Source of the DNA: UBA6663 sp044226485
GTDB lineage: Bacteria; Chloroflexota; Anaerolineae; Anaerolineales; UBA6663
DNA length: 64,000 nucleotides
Reading direction: 5' to 3'
NCBI GenBank assembly: GCA_044226485.1
Contig: JBGAGY010000009.1
Location: forward strand, 62,001 to 126,000
Positions 1-8,265 of this stretch are shown here, piece by piece. The notes below the pieces were generated by a model. The model did not search any database and had not been told where the DNA came from. It worked only from the letters and a program-made list of their open reading frames with translations. A program made the position numbers and the translations under genes. How positions within the stretch are numbered: position 1 is the stretch's first letter; the number at the start of each line of letters is the position of its first letter.

Positions 1-1
1 G

Positions 2-130
2 ACTGTGCTGCGGGCTTCGCTGACCTGGCCGGCTTTGTGGGCCGGCCTCCTCGCGGGCCTTGTGGCGACGATTGCCTGGATCGTCTGGCTTGGACGGATT
101 TTCGTGGCGCCGGTTCGACGCCCCGTGTAG
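2..130 (+). CDS. C-terminal end of a membrane protein (5' part outside window)
   Basis: An open frame runs from the left edge to a TAG at 128-130 and gives about 42 residues. They contain a Trp/Leu/Ala-rich hydrophobic stretch (LTWPALWAGLLAGLVATIAW) followed by a basic tail (VAPVRRPV), which looks like a last transmembrane helix with a cytoplasmic end. The stop lies three bases before the next gene, so the two are probably co-transcribed. The family cannot be named from this fragment. Confidence 0.5.
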   Translation, partial: TVLRASLTWPALWAGLLAGLVATIAWIVWLGRIFVAPVRRPV

Positions 131-133
131 GAG

Positions 134-1204
134 ATGATGATGAGGGCTAAGTTCCTGAGCCGAATCGGCGGGGCGCTGGTTGCCATCGTTTTGACCGCGT
201 TTTTGGCCGTTCCCGCCGCCCGCGCGTCAGCGCCGTCCCCTGATGACGTGACGGTGACCAGTGGCGAATACACGCTGGCTTCCGGCGACACTCTTGATGG
301 CAACCTTGTCGTTCTTGGCGGGCAGGTGCTGATCGAGGACGGCGCCAACATCACCGGCGACGTCGTCGTGCTCGGCGGGTCGACCGTGATCTCGGGTCAG
401 GTCGATGGCACCGTGTCGTTGATCGGCGGTAGCCTGCAGCTGACCGAGACGGCTGTTGTCGATGGCGATGTCACGCGGACGGGTGGTTCGTTCGAACGCG
501 CGGCAGGCGCCGAAGTCAACGGCTCGGTGACCGAAGCGCCCGGGCTGACGAACTGGATTTCCACCCTCCCGGGTGTGTATGTCAGCCAGAGCGATCCTGT
601 GCCGCCGGACAACGGTATCGCGTCGGGCATCTTCGGCGTTGTCCTGGCGATCGCCCAGGCCACGTTCTGGATCGTGCTTGTCACCGGCCTGTCAATACTC
701 GTCGGGGCTTTCTGGTCCGATCAGACGGCGCGCGTGGCTGTGGCCATGCGCGATATGCCCTGGCAATCGATGGGCATGGGCGTCCTGACAGGCATCGCCG
801 TTCCGATCCTGATGATCCTCTCGGTGTTGCTGGCGTTGACGATTTGTTTGATCCCGTTCAGCATCCTGGGCGCCCTGATCGTCGGCGTAGGCTATTCGAT
901 GGCCTGGCTGTTCGGCTGGATCGCGCTCGGCCAGTTGATCGGCCTGCGCCTGACCGACGCCTTCGGCCTGCGCGGCGTGAATACCCTGGCGGCCACCGCC
1001 GGCGGCACGTTCTTGATCAGCGTCTTGGGCTATCTGGTCGCGACCGTCATCCCCGTGTTTGGCGGTTTTTTCGCCTGGTTCCTGCTGCCCGCGATGGGCA
1101 TCGGCGCCGTGGTGCTCACGCGCTTTGGTACGCAGACCTACATGCGCGGAACACCGCCGACCGTGCCGCCGGCAGAAGCCCTCGAGCCTCCTCCGGTGGT
1201 ATAA
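134..1204 (+). CDS. bactofilin-like (polymer-forming) membrane protein
   Basis: A signal peptide (cleavage near ARA-SAP, about residue 32) is followed at about 40-135 by a run of short Gly/Val/Asp repeats (GDVVVLGG, GTVSLIGG, VDGDV) typical of the right-handed beta-helix of bactofilin/polymer-forming proteins. The C-terminal half (about 160-335) has about five hydrophobic helices and the protein ends in a Pro-rich tail. Classic bactofilins are cytosolic and lack membrane helices; this is the exported or membrane-anchored variant whose role is unknown. Three ATG codons follow a GGAG at 130-133, so the start could be 137 or 140. It is preceded by the tail of another membrane protein at 3 nt. 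Confidence 0.7.
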   Translation: MMMRAKFLSRIGGALVAIVLTAFLAVPAARASAPSPDDVTVTSGEYTLASGDTLDGNLVVLGGQVLIEDGANITGDVVVLGGSTVISGQVDGTVSLIGGSLQLTETAVVDGDVTRTGGSFERAAGAEVNGSVTEAPGLTNWISTLPGVYVSQSDPVPPDNGIASGIFGVVLAIAQATFWIVLVTGLSILVGAFWSDQTARVAVAMRDMPWQSMGMGVLTGIAVPILMILSVLLALTICLIPFSILGALIVGVGYSMAWLFGWIALGQLIGLRLTDAFGLRGVNTLAATAGGTFLISVLGYLVATVIPVFGGFFAWFLLPAMGIGAVVLTRFGTQTYMRGTPPTVPPAEALEPPPVV

Positions 1205-1212
1205 CGGCCTTC

Positions 1213-1243
1213 AGCCGACGCGGTCAGCATAACCGCGTCGGCT
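1213..1243. terminator. intergenic hairpin after the bactofilin-like gene
   Basis: AGCCGACGCGGT at 1213-1224 pairs perfectly with ACCGCGTCGGCT at 1232-1243 around a 7-nt loop. There is no T-tract, so it may be a weak terminator or an mRNA 3'-end stabiliser. Confidence 0.5.
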
Positions 1244-1252
1244 GGAGTCCTC

Positions 1253-1798
1253 ATGTCCTCAGCCGCTCAACCTGTTTGGTCTCTCCTCGGCCTCGCCGCC
1301 GCAACCATCGCCTGCGCCTCGCTAGGCGGCGGGTCGAAACCGCCGACATCTCGCCCCGATGACTTTTCGGTGACGTACAACTGGTACGAGGGCAGCGTGC
1401 CGCCGCCCTATCACTATGAGTACATGATCACCATCGAGTCGGACGGCGCCGGTCTGGTCACTTATTCGCCCGACTACCCGGGCGCCGACGTGCCGACCTG
1501 GACCGAGCCTTTCACGCTCGACTCGTCGCAAATGGATGCGCTCTACACGCAGCTGCGCGATCTCGACGTCTTCAACACGGCCTGGTCTGAAGCTGACCAG
1601 GTGCCCGTCGGCGGCAGCCACTCGAACCTGACGATCCTGGCGGATGGACGGACCGTCGACATCCCGGCCTTCCCGGCTCAGGCTGCCGCCTCAGCGGAAA
1701 GCGCCAAGGGCGTCGTAATCGCAGTTGTTCCGGCTGACATTTGGGACCGATTGAGCGCGCAACGCGATCAATACGTGCAAGACCATCAAGCGCCGTAA
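1253..1798 (+). CDS. putative lipoprotein, function unknown
   Basis: The 181-residue product begins with a short hydrophobic segment ending in TIAC (Cys21), a plausible lipobox, so it is probably membrane-anchored on the outside. The mature part has no domain I recognise: it is mixed beta-rich with a motif YNWYEGSVPPPYHYEY near residue 42 and resembles the many small chloroflexal lipoproteins of unknown role. It follows the bactofilin-like gene in the same direction and ends just before a strong bidirectional terminator. Confidence 0.55.
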   Translation: MSSAAQPVWSLLGLAAATIACASLGGGSKPPTSRPDDFSVTYNWYEGSVPPPYHYEYMITIESDGAGLVTYSPDYPGADVPTWTEPFTLDSSQMDALYTQLRDLDVFNTAWSEADQVPVGGSHSNLTILADGRTVDIPAFPAQAAASAESAKGVVIAVVPADIWDRLSAQRDQYVQDHQAP

Positions 1799-1817
1799 GC
1801 CGATTGGGTGGACGAAT

Positions 1818-1862
1818 AAGCGCCGGTTCGAAAGTGGCTTTGGCCTTCGAACCGGCGCTTTG
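1818..1862. terminator. bidirectional intrinsic terminator
   Basis: A 15-bp perfect stem (1818-1832 with 1846-1860) encloses a 13-nt loop between two convergent genes, the lipoprotein on + and the membrane protein on -. A-rich and T-rich flanks are short. Confidence 0.7.
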
Positions 1863-1883
1863 TGTTGAATGTGTTCCGCACCT

Positions 1884-2669
1884 TCACGACATGGCAGGCG
1901 CGCCCGGTGTCGTGCCTGGGGCCGGCCGGAACATCATCACCATGATCACCATCGCCAGCAGCCCCTCGATCGCCAGGAAGATGGCGCGCCAATCCTCGAA
2001 GTTGAACAGCAACTGAGCTGCCGCCACCGCCAGCAGCACGAGCCCCCAATTGCGTGAACGAGTCTGACGCATCAGGCTGAACCCAGCGAGCGCAAGGCCG
2101 ATCGATTGAACCAGCACACCCGCCACAAGCATCCCCCAGTTGGCCGAAGATGCATAGCTCTGCCAGAGGATCCCGGTGACCAGGCCACCGCCGGCGGCGA
2201 TAAGCAGGAGCACCCGCGAGGGCAACTCCCATTGCCGGCCGGGCAGCAGGAAGACGCCGATCAGCCCCATGGAGAACAACTGCACACCGATGAAGAACAG
2301 CGGCAGCAGGTCGCCCACATCACGATACGTGACTCCCGAGAGGCCCATCGGGCGTTGCAGGATCAGAATGGATGCCAGGACCCAGAGCGCACCGCCGATC
2401 AATCCGGCACCGCTCAACATCCCGATCAGTACTTTGATCGACACGTTCATATCCTCCTCGGCGTGTTGTTCCGCCGCACTTGTGAAAAGATCGGGCAAGA
2501 CGCCCAGCCACACACGCATCACGCCCCAGCCGCCGCTGCTGCGATGTCCGTCGAGCGCGCAGTCACGGAACACCAACAGCAGCTCTTCCTCATACGCCTC
2601 GCGAAAGCGTTTGGGGTAGAACCCGATCAGGGCAGAGTAGAGACGGATGGATGTCGTCACCCAGTTCAT
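1884..2669 (-). CDS. integral membrane protein, PadR-operon partner
   Basis: The N-terminus (about 1-75) carries a YPKRFREAYEEELLLVFRD segment like the soluble leader found at the start of ADOP-type permeases and other PadR-linked proteins. It is followed by five or six hydrophobic helices (about 75-255) without the periplasmic MacB domain. Its start overlaps the stop of the PadR gene by 4 nt (ATGA), so the two are translationally coupled. The usual arrangement is that the PadR regulator controls this membrane protein; the substrate or signal is unknown. Confidence 0.6.
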   Translation of the reverse strand: MNWVTTSIRLYSALIGFYPKRFREAYEEELLLVFRDCALDGHRSSGGWGVMRVWLGVLPDLFTSAAEQHAEEDMNVSIKVLIGMLSGAGLIGGALWVLASILILQRPMGLSGVTYRDVGDLLPLFFIGVQLFSMGLIGVFLLPGRQWELPSRVLLLIAAGGGLVTGILWQSYASSANWGMLVAGVLVQSIGLALAGFSLMRQTRSRNWGLVLLAVAAAQLLFNFEDWRAIFLAIEGLLAMVIMVMMFRPAPGTTPGAPAMS

Positions 2670-3022
2670 GATGCCATCGCCTCGGTGCCGAACGACAGCA
2701 GGTGCACCGCGCGGGCCCGCTCCACTAAACGCGCGAGCCGAAGCGCTTCCGCCCTGACGACGCGTTGACCGAGTTCGGTCAGGCGGTAGTAGCGCCGGCG
2801 CTCGGTGCCCTCATCGAGGTGATCTTCAACTTCGGCGATCCAACCGTCGGCGAGGAGGCGCTTGATCGTCCCGTAGAGCGAGCCCGGGCCAAGCCTGACC
2901 TGGCCGGCGCTCAGAGCCGTCACCTCCTGCATGATGGCGTAGCCGTGTTTGTCACCATCGGCCAGGGCCAGCAGGATGTGGAAAGCCGCGGGGGTGAGGG
3001 GCAGTTCTGGTTCGGATGGCAT
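2666..3022 (-). CDS. PadR-family transcriptional regulator
   Basis: 118 residues with the compact winged helix of PadR proteins: LTPAAFHILLALADGDKHGY at the N-terminus (residues about 9-28), the GPGSLYGTIKRLLADGWI recognition helix and wing entry (about 45-62), the ERRRYYRLTELGQRVV wing (about 73-90), and a short C-terminal dimer helix. PadR proteins repress their own operon and a linked gene in response to a ligand. The AT-rich palindromic promoter directly upstream (3038-3065) is the likely operator. Confidence 0.88.
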   Translation of the reverse strand: MPSEPELPLTPAAFHILLALADGDKHGYAIMQEVTALSAGQVRLGPGSLYGTIKRLLADGWIAEVEDHLDEGTERRRYYRLTELGQRVVRAEALRLARLVERARAVHLLSFGTEAMAS

Positions 3023-3037
3023 AGTGTATCTGTGTCC

Positions 3038-3065
3038 GATATATCAGGTATTGATATATTATCAA
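3038..3065 (-). promoter_or_regulatory. padR promoter with overlapping palindromic operator
   Basis: On the minus strand TTGATA (3065-3060) and TATATC (3043-3038) are 16 nt apart. The -10 lies inside the perfect palindrome GATATATC (3038-3045), and the -35 lies in TGATATATTATCA (3052-3064). The AT-rich patch stands out from its GC-rich surroundings. Autorepression by the PadR protein is an inference from its family. Confidence 0.55.
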
Positions 3066-3242
3066 ACCGGATCAGTGTTGTCAAGATCGAGTGTGCAATC
3101 GCGACTTTTGGGGCGCAAAGGCGCTGGATTGTGGCGAGCAATGGTGAATGCGGCTCACGAATGCCCCGGGCTCGGCATGCTCAAAACGGCGATATCCTCA
3201 TGATTCACCGGGCTGATTTCCTCACGGGAACTGGCCTCGAGT

Positions 3243-3248
3243 TAGAAT
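3243..3248 (+). promoter_or_regulatory. -10 box of the LCP gene
   Basis: TAGAAT lies 12 nt before the ATG at 3261. There is no Shine-Dalgarno sequence between them, so the leader would be only a few bases. Confidence 0.4.
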
Positions 3249-3260
3249 CGTTTACTACCC

Positions 3261-4322
3261 ATGGATCGCATCTTACGAAGTGTCGTGTTGGGCGCCGGAA
3301 CGGCGATGGTCATAGTCATCGCCGTTTTTGGCGTCATCAGCGTGGTGCGGCCGGGTTGGCTGCGCCTGTTGTTCCGTAACCCTGTCGCTGTTGCCGTCGA
3401 CGCCAGCGGCATCGTGGCGCCGACCGAAGAGGGCGCTCCGACCCAGGAACCTCTCCCAAGCCCTGGGGCCGGCGGCTTCTGCGGCGCGCCCGAACAGATG
3501 ACCATCGCCGTGCTCGGTATCGACGATCGCACGGGCGATTACAGCGTGCCGGCGCGCACCGATGCCCTCATGTTCACCAATCTGCGCTTTGCCGATCACG
3601 AGGCCGGTGTCCTCTCGGTTCCGCGCGACCTGTGGCTGCAACAGGCCAACGCCGACATCACCGGCATCTACGAAGACCGCATCAATCTCTCTTACCTCTA
3701 CGGCGAGACCTATGAAGTGCCCGGTGGCGGGCCAGCCCAACTCAAGGCCACGATCGCCGGCAACTTCGGCTTCACGGTCGATCGATACATCTTGATCAAC
3801 TTCGATGCCTTTGTGCGCGTTGTCGACGCCCTGGGCGGCATCGACGTCGACGTGCCGAAAGCCATCTATGACTCGCAGTTCCCGGCGCAGACCGGCGACG
3901 GCACGATCGTGTTCGAAGTTGAACCCGGCCTGCAGCATATGGACGGCCTGACCGCCCTGCGCTATGCACGCACGCGCCACCAAGACAGCGACTACGAGCG
4001 GATCAAGCGCCAGCAGCTGGTCGCCCTGGCGATCCGCGATCGTCTCCTCTCGGGCACGGGCCTGTCACGAGTGCCGGCGCTGCTGGCCGCCGTGCGCGGC
4101 TCGGTGCGCACCGACCTGACGCCCGAGGAGATCGCGATGCTGCTGTGCGCGGGCCCGCAGATCCCGAGCGAGCAGATTGAGACTTACGCCATCGACGGCG
4201 CCTATGTGACGCCGTGGACGTCGCCGGGGGGCGGCGCGGTCAGCCTTCCGAAACAAGACGCGATCGCCACACTGATCGCGAACTTCCTGGGAAACGGCAC
4301 CGATGGGGCCGAAGCTCCCTGA
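3261..4322 (+). CDS. LytR-CpsA-Psr (LCP) family protein
   Basis: LCP proteins transfer polymers from lipid carriers to the cell wall or other acceptors. One transmembrane helix (about 10-30) and a Pro/Thr linker are followed by the LCP domain (about 80-290). It carries IAVLGIDDR at its start, PARTDALMF and SVPRDLW (the conserved Arg/Asp residues of the pyrophosphate-binding groove), and ALRYARTRHQDSDYERIKRQ at its end. A C-terminal extension of about 60 residues follows. The gene is monocistronic by appearance, with a lipoprotein serpin downstream. In this chromosome the polysaccharide locus is 28 kb away. Confidence 0.85.
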   Translation: MDRILRSVVLGAGTAMVIVIAVFGVISVVRPGWLRLLFRNPVAVAVDASGIVAPTEEGAPTQEPLPSPGAGGFCGAPEQMTIAVLGIDDRTGDYSVPARTDALMFTNLRFADHEAGVLSVPRDLWLQQANADITGIYEDRINLSYLYGETYEVPGGGPAQLKATIAGNFGFTVDRYILINFDAFVRVVDALGGIDVDVPKAIYDSQFPAQTGDGTIVFEVEPGLQHMDGLTALRYARTRHQDSDYERIKRQQLVALAIRDRLLSGTGLSRVPALLAAVRGSVRTDLTPEEIAMLLCAGPQIPSEQIETYAIDGAYVTPWTSPGGGAVSLPKQDAIATLIANFLGNGTDGAEAP

Positions 4323-4351
4323 CGCATTGGATAGGAATGGTGGAGGCAAAC

Positions 4352-5665
4352 ATGCGACGATATGCATGGAGCGGGTTGGCTCTCGGAATGGCGTTCAGCA
4401 TGGCGTGCAGCCTGTCGTTGAACGCAGCGACGCCGATACCGACGCCGGACGCCACGCTGGTTCGCAGTGACAAGCCGCGCCTGGTAGCACAAGAAGATCC
4501 CGCGGCCCTCACCGCTCTGACGGCCGGCCAGCGAGCCTTCGCCTTCGATCTCTACCAGATCCTGCGCGCCGAAAACGGCAACCTGATCTATTCGCCATAC
4601 AGCATCGCCGGAGCGTTCGCGCTGGCGCAGGCCGGGGCGCGCGGCGACACCGCCGCCGAGATCGCCAGCGTCTTTCACTTTCCCGAGGGCGCGCTGCTCC
4701 ATCAGACCTTCAGCGCGCTGGACCAGAGCCTGAGCAAGCCGGCGCCCACGCCTGAGCCGGATCCTTCGGGCACGCCGCAGCCCGACCATTCCTTCCAACT
4801 GCGCATCGCGAACGCAGCCTGGGGCCAGCGCGGCTACCACTTCGAGACGAGCTACCTGGACCTGCTGGCCGAGCAATACGGCGCCGGCCTGCACGTGGTG
4901 GACTTTGCGGACCCAACGACGGCGGCCGGCGAGATCAACCGCTGGGTGGCGGATCAGACCGCCGATCGGATCACCGACCTGGTGCCGCCCGCGCAACTCA
5001 ACCCCGATACCCGGCTGGCACTGACGAACGCCGTGTACTTCAAGGCAGGGTGGGCTGATGAGTTCGTGGCGCTGCCGGACCCGCTGCCGTTCACACCGGC
5101 GGATGGCGCCGCCGTCGACGCGCCGGCGATCACGACCCACGGCTTCTTTTCGTATGCCGACGTCGACGGCGTGCAAATCGTCGCGGTGCCCTATGCGGGC
5201 GGGCGGATCTCGTTCGTGGCGCTCATGCCCACGGCCGGTGAGTTCGACGCGTTCGAGGATCAATTGACTCAGGCCTGGTTCGACAACGCTTTGGCCACGC
5301 TGTCGGGCACCGACGTGATCCTGACGATGCCCAAGCTGGACTACGACAGCCGCTTCGCGCTCGCGCCTGCGCTCGAGTCGCTTGGCGTGCTCGCGGCCTT
5401 CTCATCGGGCTCGGCCGATTTCTCGGGGATCGACGGCACGCACGACCTCTTCATCAGCGCCGTGATCCATCAGGCCAACATCACGCTCGACGAAACCGGC
5501 ACTGAAGCCGCGGCGGCCACCGCCTTGATCATGGAGGCCGGGGCGGCTCCGCCAACCACGCAGCCGGTCACCCTGACGCTCGATCACCCCTACGTGTACG
5601 TGATCCGCGATGATGCCACGGGCGCGCCGTTGTTTGTCGGCCGGGTGGTTGACCCCACGAAGTAA
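4352..5665 (+). CDS. lipoprotein serpin (serine protease inhibitor)
   Basis: Serpins trap serine or cysteine proteases by inserting the cleaved reactive loop into a beta sheet. After a lipobox (FSMAC, Cys near residue 17) and a Pro/Thr linker, the fold starts with NLIYSPYSIAGAFALAQAGA and carries the conserved NAVYFKAGW. The hinge ETGTEAAAAT is intact, so an inhibitory mode is predicted. Counting from the hinge puts Gly-Ala at P1-P1', suggesting an elastase- or subtilisin-like target. The C-terminus PLFVGRVVDPTK is canonical. GGTGGAGG at 4339-4346 fixes ATG 4352; an in-frame ATG at 4214 overlaps the LCP gene and is not used. Confidence 0.9.
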   Translation: MRRYAWSGLALGMAFSMACSLSLNAATPIPTPDATLVRSDKPRLVAQEDPAALTALTAGQRAFAFDLYQILRAENGNLIYSPYSIAGAFALAQAGARGDTAAEIASVFHFPEGALLHQTFSALDQSLSKPAPTPEPDPSGTPQPDHSFQLRIANAAWGQRGYHFETSYLDLLAEQYGAGLHVVDFADPTTAAGEINRWVADQTADRITDLVPPAQLNPDTRLALTNAVYFKAGWADEFVALPDPLPFTPADGAAVDAPAITTHGFFSYADVDGVQIVAVPYAGGRISFVALMPTAGEFDAFEDQLTQAWFDNALATLSGTDVILTMPKLDYDSRFALAPALESLGVLAAFSSGSADFSGIDGTHDLFISAVIHQANITLDETGTEAAAATALIMEAGAAPPTTQPVTLTLDHPYVYVIRDDATGAPLFVGRVVDPTK

Positions 5666-5811
5666 GCGAACTCCGAGGCCTTTCGTGCGGGCGAGGGCGG
5701 CGGGATGCGTCGTTCCTCGCCCGTTTGATTCGGCCAGCGGCCCATCGCCACTCATTTGCCGATGGAATCCACCGGGATTAGCAGTCGAGATTCCGAGTTG
5801 CTAATTGGGTC

Positions 5812-5840
5812 TTGACGACTGGGCCTCTTTTGGCTAATAT
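5812..5840 (+). promoter_or_regulatory. groESL sigma-70 promoter
   Basis: TTGACG (5812-5817) and TAATAT (5835-5840) are separated by exactly 17 nt. The transcription start would fall near 5847, immediately before the CIRCE element. Confidence 0.85.
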
Positions 5841-5851
5841 CGGAAGTCGTT

Positions 5852-5878
5852 CTGGCACTCACCTCGCAAGAGTGCTAA
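5852..5878 (+). promoter_or_regulatory. CIRCE operator (HrcA-binding site)
   Basis: CTGGCACTC (5852-5860), a 9-nt spacer and GAGTGCTAA (5870-5878) match the CIRCE consensus TTAGCACTC-N9-GAGTGCTAA with two differences in the left arm. It lies between the groESL promoter and groES. HrcA is expected to repress here and release on heat shock; hrcA itself is not in the window. Confidence 0.92.
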
Positions 5879-5907
5879 AGAAAACTTAACCTCGCAGGAG
5901 TTCAATT

Positions 5908-6231
5908 ATGTCTATCTCCCTCAAGCCATTGGGCGATCGCGTCGTGGTGGAGCCCATCGAATCCGAAGAGATGACCGCCAGCGGGATTGTCCTGCCCGAG
6001 TCGGCCAAAGAGAAGCCGCAGCGCGGCAACGTCATCGCAGCGGGCCCTGGTGGGCGCGACGATGCGGGCAAGCGCGTCGAGTTGGACGTCAAGGTCGGCG
6101 ACGTCGTCCTGTACGCCAAGTACGCAGGCACGGAGTTCAAGGTCGAAGGCAAGAAACTCCTGATCTTGCGCGAAAGCGATCTGTTGGCCATCGTCGATGA
6201 CGACGGCGGCAGCAAGAAGTCGAAGAAATAA
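5908..6231 (+). CDS. groES: co-chaperonin GroES
   Basis: The lid of the GroEL chamber. The 107 residues start with the canonical SLKPLGDRVVVEP and contain SGIVLPESAKEKPQ (mobile loop region), GDVVLYAKYAGTEFK and ILRESDLLAIV. A lysine/glycine tail (DDDGGSKKSKK) extends the usual length by about ten residues. GGAG lies ahead of the ATG. It is the first gene of the groESL operon, heat-regulated through CIRCE; the junction to groEL is 123 bp and holds an inverted repeat. Confidence 0.97.
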   Translation: MSISLKPLGDRVVVEPIESEEMTASGIVLPESAKEKPQRGNVIAAGPGGRDDAGKRVELDVKVGDVVLYAKYAGTEFKVEGKKLLILRESDLLAIVDDDGGSKKSKK

Positions 6232-6236
6232 CCAGG

Positions 6237-6319
6237 AGGCGTCAGGCGTCGGGCCTCAGGCGTCAGCAGGGGTGGGTTCACCCAGACTGACGCCTGAAAC
6301 CTGAAGCCTGACGCCCTGA
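6237..6319. repeat. heptamer inverted repeat between groES and groEL (unit AGGCGTC)
   Basis: The left arm (6237-6266) reads as four 7-mers, AGGCGTC, AGGCGTC, GGGCCTC, AGGCGTC. The right arm (about 6287-6317) has the complementary units GACGCCT, GAAACCT, GAAGCCT, GACGCCC. A small GGGT/ACCC hairpin sits in the centre. The left arm is 29/30 identical to that at 39217-39246. It lies inside the operon and could act as a partial attenuator or mRNA-processing stem. Confidence 0.85.
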
Positions 6320-6354
6320 ATGACACGCACACGTAGTAACACGGAGACACCAAC

Positions 6355-8001
6355 ATGGCTGCCAAGCAACTCGTTTTCAGCGAAGAAGCCCGCCGCAAGC
6401 TGCAGCGCGGCGTCGACATCCTGGCCAACGCCGTCGCCACGACCCTGGGCCCGAAGGGCCGCAACGTCGCGCTCGACAAGAAGTTCGGCGCCCCGACCAT
6501 CACGCACGACGGCGTGACCGTGGCGAAGGAGATCGAGCTCGAGGACCCGTACGAGAACATGGGTGCCCAGCTCCTCAAGGAAGCTGCCTCGAAGACCAAC
6601 GACATCGCCGGCGACGGCACGACGACCTCGACCGTGCTCGCTCACGCGATCGTCACCGAAGGCCTCAAGAGCCTGGCCGCCGGCTACAACCCGATGATGG
6701 TCAAGCGCGGCATCGAGCAGGCCACCGACACGGTGGTCGAGCAGCTGCGCAAGATGTCGGCCAAGATCGACACCAAGGAAGAAATCGCGTCGGTCGCGAC
6801 CAACTCGGCCGCTGACGCTTCGATCGGCGAGCTCATCGCCGACGTGATGGACAAGGTCGGCAAGGACGGCGTCATCACCGTTGAAGAGAGCAAGAGCCTC
6901 GACAACGAAGTCGAGTACGTCGAAGGCATGATGTTCGATCGCGGCTACATCGCGTCGTACTTCATCACTTCGCCCGACACGATGGAAGCCGTCATCAACG
7001 AGCCGTACATCCTGATCCACGACAAGAAGATCTCGGCCGCGGCCGACATCGTGCCCGTGCTCGAGAAGCTCGTCCAGATCGGCAAGCGCGACCTGGTCAT
7101 CATCGCCGAAGACGTCGACGGCGAGGCGCTGGCCACGCTGGTGCTCAACAAGCTGCGCGGCATGCTGAACGTCCTGGCCGTCAAGGCCCCGGGCTTCGGC
7201 GATCGCCGCAAGGCCATGCTGCAGGACATCGCGGTCCTGACCGGCGGCACTGTCATCACCGAAGAGCTCGGCAAGAAGCTCGAGAGCACGACCCTGAGCG
7301 ATCTGGGCCGCGCCAAGAAGGTCGTGTCGTCGAAGGATGACACCACCGTCGTCGACGGCGCCGGCTCGGCCAAGGCGATCAAGGGCCGCGTCGAGGAGAT
7401 CAAGGTCGAGATCGAGAAGAGCACGTCGGACTACGACAAAGAGAAGCTCCAGGAGCGCATGGCCAAGCTGGCGGGCGGCGTCGCGGTGATCCGCGTCGGC
7501 GCGGCCACTGAGGTCGAGCTCAAGGAGAAGAAGCACCGTGTCGAAGACGCTCTGTCGGCCGCGCGCGCCGCGGTTGAAGAGGGCATCGTCCCCGGCGGCG
7601 AGATCTCGCTGATCAACGCCGGCGTGTCGCTCGAGAAGCTCAAGGTCGAGAACGAGGACGAGCAGGTCGGCATCAACATCGTGCGCAAGGCGCTCGAGGC
7701 CCCGATCCGCAAGCTGGCCCAGAACGCCGGCCAGGACGGCTCGGTGATCATCGACACCGTCCGCCGCCAGGCCAAGGAGCAGAAGAACAAGAACATCGGG
7801 TACAACGTCCTGACCGACGAGTACACCGACATGCTCAAGGCCGGCGTCATCGACCCCGTCAAGGTCGTGCGCGGCGCGCTCGAGAACGCTGCCTCGATCG
7901 CGGCCATGATCCTCACCACCGATGCCCTGATCACGGATGCTCCTGAGAAGGACAAGCCCGCGATGCCTCAGGGCGGTGGCGGCATGGGCGGCGACTTCTA
8001 A
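6355..8001 (+). CDS. groEL: chaperonin GroEL
   Basis: ATP-driven protein-folding chamber. 548 residues, full family length. Visible are LGPKGRNVALDKKFGAPTIT (about 31-50), the nucleotide-binding GDGTTTSTVLA (about 85-95), the apical-domain region about 190-370, VEEGIVPGG and the C-terminal Gly/Met-rich tail MPQGGGGMGGDF. No internal disruption. Second gene of the groESL operon, followed by a strong terminator at 8075-8107. Confidence 0.98.
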   Translation: MAAKQLVFSEEARRKLQRGVDILANAVATTLGPKGRNVALDKKFGAPTITHDGVTVAKEIELEDPYENMGAQLLKEAASKTNDIAGDGTTTSTVLAHAIVTEGLKSLAAGYNPMMVKRGIEQATDTVVEQLRKMSAKIDTKEEIASVATNSAADASIGELIADVMDKVGKDGVITVEESKSLDNEVEYVEGMMFDRGYIASYFITSPDTMEAVINEPYILIHDKKISAAADIVPVLEKLVQIGKRDLVIIAEDVDGEALATLVLNKLRGMLNVLAVKAPGFGDRRKAMLQDIAVLTGGTVITEELGKKLESTTLSDLGRAKKVVSSKDDTTVVDGAGSAKAIKGRVEEIKVEIEKSTSDYDKEKLQERMAKLAGGVAVIRVGAATEVELKEKKHRVEDALSAARAAVEEGIVPGGEISLINAGVSLEKLKVENEDEQVGINIVRKALEAPIRKLAQNAGQDGSVIIDTVRRQAKEQKNKNIGYNVLTDEYTDMLKAGVIDPVKVVRGALENAASIAAMILTTDALITDAPEKDKPAMPQGGGGMGGDF

Positions 8002-8074
8002 GAGACGACGAACTGCAGACCGCGAACCGCTGATCTTGGCGCAAGCGGCGCTGTCGAAAGACGAACGACGAAGG

Positions 8075-8107
8075 TCGGCGCTCCCGAACAGGGGGCGCCG
8101 ATTTTTG
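8075..8107 (+). terminator. groESL intrinsic terminator
   Basis: TCGGCGCTCCC (8075-8085) pairs with GGGGGCGCCGA (8091-8101) and is followed at once by TTTTT. Confidence 0.85.
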
Positions 8108-8120
8108 TTTGGCGGCAGGG

Positions 8121-8197
8121 AGGACGGCGGACCGCAGAGCTCGGTCCATAGACCACAGGCCGCAGCTAATGGATCGCAGATGATGGTCGGCCGTCCT
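8121..8197. repeat. degenerate heptamer inverted repeat downstream of groEL
   Basis: AGGACGGC (8121-8128) pairs with GCCGTCCT (8190-8197). Between them run 7-mers of the form GACCGCA (8130), GTCCATA, GACCACA, GGCCGCA, GATCGCA and GATGATG, in phase to 8192. Together with the terminators on both sides it fills the 375-bp gap 8002-8376, which holds no gene. Confidence 0.6.
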
Positions 8198-8265
8198 GCA
8201 GACCGTCCGTGATCGGCCTTCGTTCGTGTCGGTGGCCTTCAGAGTGGCCGTCGGCCATAGGTGTG

